From the NCBI RefSeq assembly GCF_000166275.1, contig NZ_CM001023.1, positions 868,001 through 932,000 on the forward strand: a DNA stretch of 64,000 bases. Direction: 5' to 3'. The notes beneath the pieces were generated by a model. The model was not told the origin of the DNA, searched no databases, and saw nothing but the letters and a program-made list of their open reading frames with translations. Source of the DNA: Algoriphagus machipongonensis (GTDB lineage Bacteria; Bacteroidota; Bacteroidia; Cytophagales; Cyclobacteriaceae). Positions 1 to 7,343 of the stretch are shown one piece after another (the stretch's first letter is position 1; each line of letters opens with the position of its first letter). The position numbers were made by a program, and so were the translations under genes.

Positions 1-145
1 GAGATCTGTACAATTGGTTTCATAGTAATTGGGTTTTATTGAATTGAAAAAGTGAAACCTTAATATAAGTCTTTTTTGAAAGGGGACTTTCTGTGTGTTT
101 CCTGTTTGTACTCAGATCTTTTAAAAATTGAAGGCCAAAAAATAA

Positions 146-175
146 AAAACCTCAGCCTGGAAAGACTGAGGTTTT
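146..175 (-). terminator. Rho-independent terminator of the PEGA-repeat gene
   Basis: A perfect 10-bp stem (AAAACCTCAG paired with CTGAGGTTTT) encloses a 10-base loop. Read on the minus strand it is followed by a T-rich run, and it lies 18 bases past the stop codon of the PEGA gene. Bases 1-145 show no gene or other element that I can support. Confidence 0.8.
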
Positions 176-192
176 ACTAAAATCTTTAATGA

Positions 193-1530
193 TTACTGCT
201 GTAACCTTGCCTGCACTTCTTCTATCAGGCCTTCGTATTTTTTGAGGATTCTAGCCCAGTCTTCAAACTTCTCATCGTCTTTTACTGTGACTTGGTTTTG
301 GCCATCTAGGAAAGCTTCCTGACTGATTAATTTGATGACATAGGTCAGTTGATCCGAATTTCCTCCACTACTCACGATAACTCTTGTTCGGATGATACTT
401 GACTGGAAATTTTGAACCTGCCAAGAGCTCGTCAAATAACCCGTATTATAATCTACCGTTTCCAGAATATCGAAATATCTGGTGATAATAGAGCTCAAAA
501 TTCTCCAAGCTTCTTCAGAGCTATGGGCAGAGTTTACAGGTACTGTGATTCTCACATTGGCTAGATCAGATGAAACTGAGGATGTATAAGCCTCATCAAT
601 ATTCATCTCCACAAAGTCAGTTACCGGAGGCTCCTGCATGTTTGTTTGGTTACAGTAGTTTTTCACATATCTAACATATCCCTCTTTGGAGATTCGGACT
701 TCCACACATCCATTTTTAGGAACCATCAGATCATATCCACCTGTACCTACTCTTTTCCCTGCGAGTTCAATGACTGCATCATTGGGGTTGGTGGTGATTT
801 TCACTAACCGATCTTCCAAAAGTGCTTTTTCTCTCACTGGTGGTTCTGGATCAGTATCAGGTTTGTTACAAAAAACTTTGGTGTACTCTACGTAACCATC
901 TTTGTTTACAGAAACTGTAACACATTCATCGAGGGGAACATTGATGTCTTGGTTTCCTTTTCCGACGCTGATCCCGTTTGAAGTAACATTGGCATCTGCT
1001 GGACTAACTTCCAAACGAACCTGTCTGTCTTTTAATTGAAAATAATCTCTTGCTGGTGGTGTCTCTCTATCTGAAGAATTGTAATAACTCTTTGTGATTG
1101 GAGCAAATCCAGGCTTTTTAACTTCTACCGTATGGAAGCGGTCTTTTTGGATGATTAGGTAAATGGATTTGGAGCCGATCATTCTACCATCAACATAGAT
1201 TTCAGCATCATAGGGCTCTGCAGTGATTTCTACTCTTCGAGCATCCAAAGAGACGTATTGCTCTTTATCCCACTTGAGGCTTTTGTTGAACTCCTTGATG
1301 ACAGGTTCATATCCTGGCTTGGTTACTTTGATTCTGTTCCTGCTATCTTTTTCAAGTTTGTACTCGATAGCTCCCATTCCCAATTCTTGTTTGTCAGAAT
1401 CATCATAATCATTTAGCAAAATGAATTTTGCATCGGAATGGTTAGCGGTGATTTGTAGTTTTTGAGAAAAGGAAAGACTGGTTGAAAGAAGGAAAAAGAA
1501 AATTAGAGTGAGTAAATTTTTATACATCAT
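193..1530 (-). CDS. Secreted PEGA-repeat protein
   Basis: This is a 445-residue exported protein of unknown function. Residues 1-23 form a signal peptide ending in LSFSQ. About four PEGA-like beta modules of some 70 residues follow (roughly 25-98, 100-171, 172-242, 244-312), each with the typical 'DA.I.V.G..VG' and 'V.K.GY' cores. The last two modules each carry a cysteine pair at identical spacing (203/221 and 275/293), which suggests an intramodule disulfide in the periplasm. The last 110 residues form a separate alpha/beta region with no motif I recognise. PEGA domains occur in surface and envelope proteins and are usually taken as binding modules; that role is inferred here. The gene is monocistronic with its own terminator, and a 16-base palindrome lies just upstream of the start. 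Confidence 0.8.
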   Translation of the reverse strand: MMYKNLLTLIFFFLLSTSLSFSQKLQITANHSDAKFILLNDYDDSDKQELGMGAIEYKLEKDSRNRIKVTKPGYEPVIKEFNKSLKWDKEQYVSLDARRVEITAEPYDAEIYVDGRMIGSKSIYLIIQKDRFHTVEVKKPGFAPITKSYYNSSDRETPPARDYFQLKDRQVRLEVSPADANVTSNGISVGKGNQDINVPLDECVTVSVNKDGYVEYTKVFCNKPDTDPEPPVREKALLEDRLVKITTNPNDAVIELAGKRVGTGGYDLMVPKNGCVEVRISKEGYVRYVKNYCNQTNMQEPPVTDFVEMNIDEAYTSSVSSDLANVRITVPVNSAHSSEEAWRILSSIITRYFDILETVDYNTGYLTSSWQVQNFQSSIIRTRVIVSSGGNSDQLTYVIKLISQEAFLDGQNQVTVKDDEKFEDWARILKKYEGLIEEVQARLQQ

Positions 1531-1546
1531 AGGTTGGTGTTTAGCG

Positions 1547-1562
1547 TTTAGCGATCGCTAAA
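1547..1562. promoter_or_regulatory. 16-base perfect palindrome upstream of the PEGA gene
   Basis: TTTAGCGATCGCTAAA is a perfect palindrome 17 bases upstream of the PEGA start codon on the minus strand. It could be an operator or merely a transcript hairpin. An overlapping half-copy (TTAGCGTTTAGCG) adjoins it on the gene side. The binding protein, if any, is unknown. Confidence 0.35.
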
Positions 1563-1623
1563 TAATTCAATATGAAGTATTAATCCAACCTATTTGAAAA
1601 GGAATTGTCCAATTATTCCCCAA

Positions 1624-2694
1624 TTATGACCATTTTTTTCTTAAAAATTGAAGCCAATTTCCGTGCATAACTTTGGCGACATCTTGGTCTGAGTAGCCTC
1701 TTTCTCTCAGTAAATCAGGGACTTTCGTGAAGTCTGCGATGGTATCAAGATCCCAAGGCGCCTGCTCTTTTCCGAAAGCACCATCCAAATCCGAGCCAAT
1801 TCCTATATGATTGGCATTTCCTGCAACTTGACATATATGATCCAAATGATCCAAGACGGTATTTAAAGTGACATCCCGCTCTTTGGGTGTGGTTTTCCCT
1901 CTTTCCCAATTCGGACTTAGCATCCAAGCATCCATAGCTCCTCCGATTACTGCACCTCTGTCTATCAAAGCTCTGATCATGTCGTCGGAGAATTGCCTGT
2001 TGTGATCTACCAAGGCACGGCAATTATTATGACTGGCCCAAACTGGCCCTTGGAAAATCTCTAAAGCATCCCAAAATGCCAAATCACACAGGTGGGTTGC
2101 ATCAAGAATAATCCCCAGTTCATCCATTTTGCGAAGCAACTCTTTACCGTTTTGGTTTAAAGGAGCTGATGCATCTGTGCCATGAGCATATCTTCCGGGA
2201 CCATAGTGAGCAGGACCCAAGGCCCTTAGGCCTGAATCATAAGCATTTTCAAGATAATCCAAGCTAATAATGGAATCAGCCCCTTCAAGTGATAAAATGA
2301 ATCCGACTGGTTTTTCGATATTGCTTTCCCCATTTTCCCAAAGGGAAATATGTGAGTTAAGTTCCGATAAATTTTTTATTTGAACCATTTCTCCCTGAGC
2401 GACCATCGCTTGATACCAAGCCAGTTGACCTTGAGTTTGTGCCCAAGCCTGAGCGGGAGAATGCCATCCGGGAAGTGAATTATCTGGAGCGACATACCTC
2501 GCGATTTGGGTGGCTACAACCAAACCCACATTTCCCTTTCTGAGCGCTGGAAGTGAAACCACCGCATTGCCTCGGTCGGGTTTATCTGTCAAACCTTTTT
2601 CTCTTTCATTTATTTCTGAAACTGGTCTCGTCAGGTCACGATTCCATTCCAAGGCATTCATACTTAGGTCTAAATGGGCATCTATTGTTAGCAT
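1624..2694 (-). CDS. Membrane dipeptidase family (peptidase M19) protein
   Basis: This 356-residue protein belongs to the M19 renal-dipeptidase family, binuclear zinc TIM-barrel enzymes that hydrolyse dipeptides. The N-terminal DAHLDL motif (residues 5-10) supplies the first HxD metal pair. Other landmarks are SLEGAD near residue 135, DATHLCD near 198-204, ASHNNCRAL near 220 and the C-terminal GIGSDLDGAF. There is no signal peptide, so the protein should be cytoplasmic. It ends in a typical 'V.GNWLQFL' tail. The start lies three bases after the stop codon of the upstream RsmI-like gene, so the two are probably cotranscribed. Substrate specificity cannot be read from the sequence. Confidence 0.88.
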   Translation of the reverse strand: MLTIDAHLDLSMNALEWNRDLTRPVSEINEREKGLTDKPDRGNAVVSLPALRKGNVGLVVATQIARYVAPDNSLPGWHSPAQAWAQTQGQLAWYQAMVAQGEMVQIKNLSELNSHISLWENGESNIEKPVGFILSLEGADSIISLDYLENAYDSGLRALGPAHYGPGRYAHGTDASAPLNQNGKELLRKMDELGIILDATHLCDLAFWDALEIFQGPVWASHNNCRALVDHNRQFSDDMIRALIDRGAVIGGAMDAWMLSPNWERGKTTPKERDVTLNTVLDHLDHICQVAGNANHIGIGSDLDGAFGKEQAPWDLDTIADFTKVPDLLRERGYSDQDVAKVMHGNWLQFLRKKWS

Positions 2695-2697
2695 AGT

Positions 2698-3408
2698 CTA
2701 AAAACTTTGGAGGACGAATACGGTTGGGATTTTATGAAGATCTAAAGGCAGCTTTTTCCATTCTGCAATGGTTTTGGTTAGGATAAGTTCATCCGAACCG
2801 GTAATGTTTTTAGCTACGCAGAGTTTTGTGTTAGGAGAAAGTGTTCGCAAGGCATCCTCAAAAAGCTGGTTATTTCGGAAAGGAGTTTCCATAAAGATTT
2901 GAGCCCTTTTTTCTCGTAAAGATTCTGATTCCAGCCCTTTTAAAGCAGCTGATCTTTCTTTTTTATCTATTGGCAGATAACCGTGGAAAGTAAATGATTG
3001 GCCCGAAAAACCAGAACCCATCAGTGCTAGAAACATGGAACTTGGACCAGAAAGAGGAACCACTTGAATTCCTTTAGTATGAGCGTGTGCTACAGCAAGT
3101 GCCCCAGGGTCCGCAATTCCAGGACATCCTGCCTCTGAAATGATTCCTACATCAGCTCCATTTAATAAGGGTTGCATGAGTCGGTTGATGCTTTCTGGAC
3201 GAGTTTTTTTATCCAGAATTTCCATATGGATTTCTTCGATATTGACTCCCAGTTTTAAACTACTGATATATCTTCTTGTGGTCCTTAAATTCTCCACAAG
3301 ATATACTTTTGTGTTCTTGACAACCTCTCTGATTTGAGGGCTAATGACATCATTCACAGTGTTGTCAGCCAGTATGTTGGGGATTAGAAAAAGTTTTCCT
3401 TTGGGCAT
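2698..3408 (-). CDS. RsmI-like tetrapyrrole-methylase-fold SAM methyltransferase
   Basis: This 236-residue protein has the tetrapyrrole (corrin/porphyrin) methylase fold and resembles RsmI, which 2'-O-methylates C1402 of 16S rRNA. Recognisable segments are GKLFLIPNIL at the N terminus, EAGCPGIADPG near residue 114-124 (RsmI normally has DAGTPGISDPG), the PLSGPSSMFLAL loop and the FHGYLP segment. It is shorter than E. coli RsmI and lacks its C-terminal extension. Bacteroidota often carry such a protein besides a canonical RsmI, so the exact RNA target is uncertain. It is the first gene of a probable two-gene unit with the M19 peptidase. Confidence 0.8.
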   Translation of the reverse strand: MPKGKLFLIPNILADNTVNDVISPQIREVVKNTKVYLVENLRTTRRYISSLKLGVNIEEIHMEILDKKTRPESINRLMQPLLNGADVGIISEAGCPGIADPGALAVAHAHTKGIQVVPLSGPSSMFLALMGSGFSGQSFTFHGYLPIDKKERSAALKGLESESLREKRAQIFMETPFRNNQLFEDALRTLSPNTKLCVAKNITGSDELILTKTIAEWKKLPLDLHKIPTVFVLQSF

Positions 3409-3461
3409 GATTGGGTATTTAATTGGTTCAAATTACATTGAAAACCAACGAGTTTGTGATT

Positions 3462-4220
3462 TTAGAGGAGGAACTTTTGGATTTCTTTGACTACTGCTTC
3501 GGGCTTTTCGGCATGAAGCCAATGTCCGGTATCGGAAATAAATTCTACTTCATATTTTGGGAAGAATTTTTCCATATCTCCCAAATCTGATTGTTGAATA
3601 TAATTTGAGTTGCCTCCAGCCAAAAATAAAGTAGGACCTTCATACTGGTTTTCACCAGCTAACGCTTCACCGACTTGATTTATTTTTTCAGTAATGACAG
3701 GTAAGTTGATTTTCCAAACGAACCCATCTGAGTCTCTGCTTAAGCTTTTTAGTAAGAATTGCCTCGTTCCCAGTTCTGGAACATAAGAAGAGAGGATGTC
3801 ATCAGCCTCTTTTCTAGACTTGGTGTTTTTTAAATCTATGGCGTTTAGACCCTCCAAAATTGTCTGGTGGTGAACCGGGTAATACCTTGGTGCAATATCA
3901 GCGATGATCAATTTTTCTACTCTTTCTGGATATTGAAGGGCAAAGTTCATTGCAGTTTTTCCTCCCATGGAATGTCCCATCAAAAACACCTGATCCAATT
4001 TTTCATCGTCCAGAAGTTCTTTCAAGTCTTCGACCATGACTTGGTAATTCCATTCTTCGGAATGGGGAGAATCTCCGTGATTTCTTTGATCTACCAGATA
4101 TAAGGTAAATGTTTTCTGAAGTTCTCGGGCGATACTAAACCAGTTGTCCGCCGAACCAAAAAGTCCATGAAGAATGACTAATGGTTTTCCAGATCCGAGT
4201 TTTTTAAAGTTTAATTCCAC
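3462..4220 (-). CDS. Alpha/beta-fold hydrolase (YbfF-like esterase)
   Basis: This is a 252-residue alpha/beta hydrolase. The HGLFGSADNW segment near residue 19 gives the oxyanion-hole HG motif, and GHSMGGKTAM near residue 100 is the nucleophile elbow with the catalytic serine. A late aspartate is possible near residue 205, and the terminal GHWLHAEKP carries the catalytic histidine. Its length and motifs match the YbfF family of acyl-ester hydrolases, whose physiological substrates are poorly defined. No signal peptide is present, so it should be cytosolic. It lies 53 bases upstream of the RsmI-like gene on the same strand. Confidence 0.85.
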   Translation of the reverse strand: MELNFKKLGSGKPLVILHGLFGSADNWFSIARELQKTFTLYLVDQRNHGDSPHSEEWNYQVMVEDLKELLDDEKLDQVFLMGHSMGGKTAMNFALQYPERVEKLIIADIAPRYYPVHHQTILEGLNAIDLKNTKSRKEADDILSSYVPELGTRQFLLKSLSRDSDGFVWKINLPVITEKINQVGEALAGENQYEGPTLFLAGGNSNYIQQSDLGDMEKFFPKYEVEFISDTGHWLHAEKPEAVVKEIQKFLL

Positions 4221-4331
4221 TGAAATTTATGATTTAAGAAATACGATTTACGAGATCCGCTGAACCTCAAATCTTAATTCCTGGTTTCTAAAATTTTCAA
4301 ATATTTAAAATTGTAAATCTTCAATTAAGAA

Positions 4332-5048
4332 TCACAATTCAAGTTGACGTCGATACATCTGAATGGTGTTCTCTAATCCATAATAAAGTGCATCGCAGAC
4401 TAAAGCATGACCAATGGAAACTTCATCTAAATAAGGGATGGATTTCTTCAGGAAAGCAAGGTTATGAAGGTCTAAATCATGTCCTGCATTTAGTCCTAGG
4501 CCTAATTCTTTGGCGATTTCAGCTACTTCTACATAAGCTTTTACTGCCTTTTCTTTGTCTTGATGAAACCCCACAGCATAGGGTTCGGTGTATAATTCCA
4601 CCCGGTCAGTTCCTGTAAGCTTTGCCGGTTCGAAATATTTTATCTCCGGATTAATGAATATGGAAACTCTAATTCCAGCCTCCTGAAGTTCGGAGACAAT
4701 ATCCTTCAGCATTCCTTGATTTGAGATTGTGTCCCAACCGGTATTGGAAGTGATGGCATTAGGAGGATCTGGAACCAAGGTAGCTTGAGCAGGCTTTACT
4801 TCTTTGACCAAATCCATAAAACGTTGGTCTGGATACCCCTCTATATTAAATTCGGTCGTTACTACTTTGGCTAAATCAAAAACATCCTGATGCCTGATAT
4901 GCCTTTCATCAGGACGTGGATGAACCGTAATTCCCTCTGCACCAAAGCGCTCGGCATCTAATGCAACTTGTACGACATTTGGGTTATTTGCCCCCCTTGC
5001 ATTGCGCAAAGTGGCTATCTTATTAATATTTACACTTAGTTTAGTCAT
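4332..5048 (-). CDS. pdxJ: Pyridoxine 5'-phosphate synthase
   Basis: PdxJ condenses 1-deoxy-D-xylulose 5-phosphate with 3-amino-2-oxopropyl phosphate to give pyridoxine 5'-phosphate, the last ring-forming step of the DXP-dependent vitamin B6 route. The 238-residue length is standard. Visible signatures are [15 protein letters not shown] at the N terminus, [12 protein letters not shown] near residue 40, the phosphate-binding [12 protein letters not shown] near residue 190, and EVSIGHALV near residue 215. The gene is divergent from yqeY across 60 bases. The 111 bases between pdxJ and the downstream hydrolase are AT-rich and show no strong terminator. Confidence 0.95.
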   Translation of the reverse strand: MTKLSVNINKIATLRNARGANNPNVVQVALDAERFGAEGITVHPRPDERHIRHQDVFDLAKVVTTEFNIEGYPDQRFMDLVKEVKPAQATLVPDPPNAITSNTGWDTISNQGMLKDIVSELQEAGIRVSIFINPEIKYFEPAKLTGTDRVELYTEPYAVGFHQDKEKAVKAYVEVAEIAKELGLGLNAGHDLDLHNLAFLKKSIPYLDEVSIGHALVCDALYYGLENTIQMYRRQLEL

Positions 5049-5065
5049 TTACAGGTCGAAAAAGG

Positions 5066-5073
5066 TATTTTTG
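5066..5073 (+). promoter_or_regulatory. Candidate Bacteroidota -7 element for yqeY-cvpA-pabA
   Basis: TATTTTTG fits the Bacteroidota -7 consensus TAnnTTTG and lies 36 bases before the yqeY start, in the divergent pdxJ/yqeY gap. No convincing -33 TTG is seen at the usual distance. Confidence 0.4.
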
Positions 5074-5108
5074 TTAGATCATTTACCAATAACACAAACT
5101 TAGGACTT

Positions 5109-5561
5109 ATGAGTTTAAAGCAGAAAATAGATAGCGAAATTAAATCCGCTATGATTGCCAAAGATAAGGATAGATTGAGAGCATTGAGAGCGGTGAAATC
5201 TTTGATACTACTAGAGGAGACTAAAGGGAGTGCAGGAGGAGGCTTGACTGAAAACGAAGAAATGAAGATTTTGACGAAAGCAGCTAAGCAGAGAAAGGAT
5301 TCTGCAGATATTTATAAAGAACAAAACAGGGAGGATCTTTATGCCGTGGAAATGGCTGAACTTTCTATCATTCAAGAGTTTTTGCCAAAGGCCTTGACGG
5401 ATGAAGAGTTAACAGCAGCAATTCAGGAAATCATTACTCAAACAGGTGCTTCCAGCCCAAAAGAAATGGGGAAAGTAATGGGAGTAGCGAGTAAGCAGTT
5501 GGCTGGAAAAGCAGATGGAAAAGCCATTGCAGACAAAGTAAAAGCCATATTGAATAGTTGA
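5109..5561 (+). CDS. YqeY/GatB-domain protein
   Basis: This 150-residue protein consists of the YqeY domain, related to the C-terminal tRNA-binding domain of the amidotransferase subunit GatB. It starts with a helical segment SLKQKIDSEIKSAMIAKDK and contains the family core LRALRAVKSLIL, AKQRKDSADIY, IIQEFLPKALTDEEL and the terminal KEMGKVMGVASKQLAGKADGK. The family probably binds RNA, but its exact function is unknown. It is the first gene of a three-gene run: its stop codon overlaps the TTG start of cvpA, which in turn overlaps the glutaminase gene. Confidence 0.9.
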   Translation: MSLKQKIDSEIKSAMIAKDKDRLRALRAVKSLILLEETKGSAGGGLTENEEMKILTKAAKQRKDSADIYKEQNREDLYAVEMAELSIIQEFLPKALTDEELTAAIQEIITQTGASSPKEMGKVMGVASKQLAGKADGKAIADKVKAILNS

Positions 5562-6103
5562 GCACGGTAGACATCATATTGATTGCCATCTTAGGCTTAG
5601 GTGCCTTTGAAGGATATAGGCAAGGATTCCTGATGGGGATCCTTGGCCTTTTTGGCTTTGTGATTGCCATAATTTTGGGAGTGTATTTAATGGACTCCAT
5701 GACGGATTGGCTTAAATACAATGTCACAGAATTCAATTTAGGCTATCCTGCTATAGGTTTCTTGGTAATTTTTCTAATTACTCTTTCGGTCATCAAAGTT
5801 CTTGGGTACATCTTGAAAAAAGCTATGGATATAGTCTTGCTGGGTTCCTTAGATTCTATCGCGGGGGTGTTTCTTGGGATTGTTAAAGCGGCTTTCTTTG
5901 TGAGTTTATTTCTCTGGCAAGCCAGTCTTTTTAAGCTTGATATGCCAAAGCAATGGACTGCAGATTCTGATTATTTAGGCTTCATTGAGCCAGTGGCACC
6001 TGCAATCGTTGAGGCAATAGAACCTTTATTTCCGCAAGTGGAGACCAATTTAGAAAAGCTTGAAGAGATCGTAGATGATATTTTAAATGATTCTGCTGAT
6101 TGA
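5558..6103 (+). CDS. CvpA-family membrane protein
   Basis: This 181-residue protein is mostly hydrophobic, with four predicted membrane segments (about 3-30, 34-50, 62-88, 100-125) and a short acidic tail. It has the CvpA-family opening 'VDIILIAILGLGAFEGYRQGFLMGI' pattern. CvpA in E. coli is linked to colicin V production and envelope stress; its biochemical role is not settled. The start is TTG at 5558, overlapping the yqeY stop by four bases (TTGA), which implies translational coupling. No better in-frame ATG exists near the domain start. The 3' end overlaps pabA by 17 bases. Confidence 0.85.
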   Translation: MSTVDIILIAILGLGAFEGYRQGFLMGILGLFGFVIAIILGVYLMDSMTDWLKYNVTEFNLGYPAIGFLVIFLITLSVIKVLGYILKKAMDIVLLGSLDSIAGVFLGIVKAAFFVSLFLWQASLFKLDMPKQWTADSDYLGFIEPVAPAIVEAIEPLFPQVETNLEKLEEIVDDILNDSAD

Positions 6104-6671
6104 TAATTTTGATTCCTTTAGTCATATGTTGGCCGATTTGGTCCGACAGACAGGCGCGGAATTGAAAATAGTCAGAAATGACTGCCCTCTGGAAGAGGTT
6201 CAAAAAATTAATTTCTCAGGACTTATTTTATCTCCTGGACCGGGAAGACCTTACCAAGCTGGAAACCTTATGGAAATACTTGAAAAGTATCATGATCAAG
6301 TTCCAGTATTAGGAGTGTGCTTAGGCCATCAGGCAATTGGTGAATTTTTTGGTGCTGATCTGGTGAAAAATGAGTTTCCTGTACATGGGAAAGTTCATGA
6401 GGTCAAAAAGACAATAGCGCATCCCTTCACAGAACAAATTCCTGAAAAATTCAGTGTTACCAGATACCATTCCCTTCAATTGGAGCATGTTCCAGATGAT
6501 CTGAAAATAATCCTAGAAACAGAGAAAGGAGAAGTAATGGGGGTTGTTCATAAAGAGCTTCCCATTTTAGGGATTCAATACCATCCTGAAGCGCATTTAA
6601 CGCAATATGGTCTCGAATTGATAAAGAATTGGATTAAGGCTATTCCACAGAGAATTAGCGTAAGTCAATGA
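6087..6671 (+). CDS. Class I glutamine amidotransferase (PabA/TrpG type)
   Basis: This 194-residue protein is the glutaminase subunit of anthranilate synthase or aminodeoxychorismate synthase. It begins MILLIDNFDSF, has the oxyanion strand SPGPGRP near residue 49, the nucleophile Cys78 in GVCLGHQAIG, and the catalytic pair His166/Glu168 in QYHPEAH. It would release ammonia for a chorismate-using component I subunit (TrpE or PabB), which is not in this window. The gene therefore stands apart from a trp cluster, which slightly favours a folate (pabA) role, but the sequence does not decide it. It overlaps the end of cvpA and, at its own 3' end, the convergent lolA-like gene by 17 bases. Confidence 0.85.
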   Translation: MILLIDNFDSFSHMLADLVRQTGAELKIVRNDCPLEEVQKINFSGLILSPGPGRPYQAGNLMEILEKYHDQVPVLGVCLGHQAIGEFFGADLVKNEFPVHGKVHEVKKTIAHPFTEQIPEKFSVTRYHSLQLEHVPDDLKIILETEKGEVMGVVHKELPILGIQYHPEAHLTQYGLELIKNWIKAIPQRISVSQ

Positions 6672-7308
6672 CTTCTACTCCCGCATGTTTTTTGGTGTCA
6701 AAAACAAAGTGGCTGTCTGGGATATTGGGATCAGCCTTTAGATTTTTGAAGGCATAAGCAAAGGTTCCACCTTGATCATCAAACATTTCCCAGCCCAATA
6801 AATCCTTGGTGTTTTTGTCGATCATCAACTTCACCTTTTGAAAAGGTGCATTCGATTTTTCGGCTTCTAATTCCACTACATTAGCTGTTTTTCCCTGATA
6901 GGATTTATCTGCCAATAACTTGTAATCATATCCTTTCTCATACATCTTATAGATGTTTGAAGGCGTTAATTCTCCTTCCATTTGAGAAACATCATTGATA
7001 GTGACTTCCTTGTAAGTGGAGGTTTCTATGAAAGTCCATACGGTCTTTCCATCGTTAAAAATCTCTTGATCTGGAAGCTTTAGTCTGTATTGGTTTCCCT
7101 TTACAGCAATTTCGCCACTTTGGCGATCACCTGTTCCTGCTATATCAGAATAGGTATAATCAAAGCTTGCGGTAAACCCTTTCATGCTTTGGTATTTTTG
7201 GCTCATGCCATCCAATACTTCTTTTGCTTTCGGGTCTTTTTGTGCAGCGGCGTCAAGAGTGATAAATGCTGCAAATACTATGGTGAATACTAGGGCTATT
7301 TTTTTCAT
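6655..7308 (-). CDS. LolA-like outer-membrane lipoprotein carrier protein
   Basis: This 217-residue periplasmic protein belongs to the LolA/LolB-like superfamily, which ferries lipoproteins or other lipids across the periplasm. Residues 1-22 form a signal peptide (AAFITLDAAAQ). The family core follows: AKEVLDGMSQKYQSMKGF, a series of amphipathic beta strands (GEIAVKGNQYRLKL, IFNDGKTVWTF), and the helix-strand segment GYDYKLLADKSY. It ends in the strand VFDTKKHAGVEVIDLR. The gene lies 35 bases downstream of ftsK on the same strand. Bacteroidota frequently pair ftsK with a lolA homologue, so this context supports the call. Confidence 0.88.
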   Translation of the reverse strand: MKKIALVFTIVFAAFITLDAAAQKDPKAKEVLDGMSQKYQSMKGFTASFDYTYSDIAGTGDRQSGEIAVKGNQYRLKLPDQEIFNDGKTVWTFIETSTYKEVTINDVSQMEGELTPSNIYKMYEKGYDYKLLADKSYQGKTANVVELEAEKSNAPFQKVKLMIDKNTKDLLGWEMFDDQGGTFAYAFKNLKADPNIPDSHFVFDTKKHAGVEVIDLR

Positions 7309-7343
7309 GTAATTTCAGCTGAATGAACTCTATAAATCAGCTA

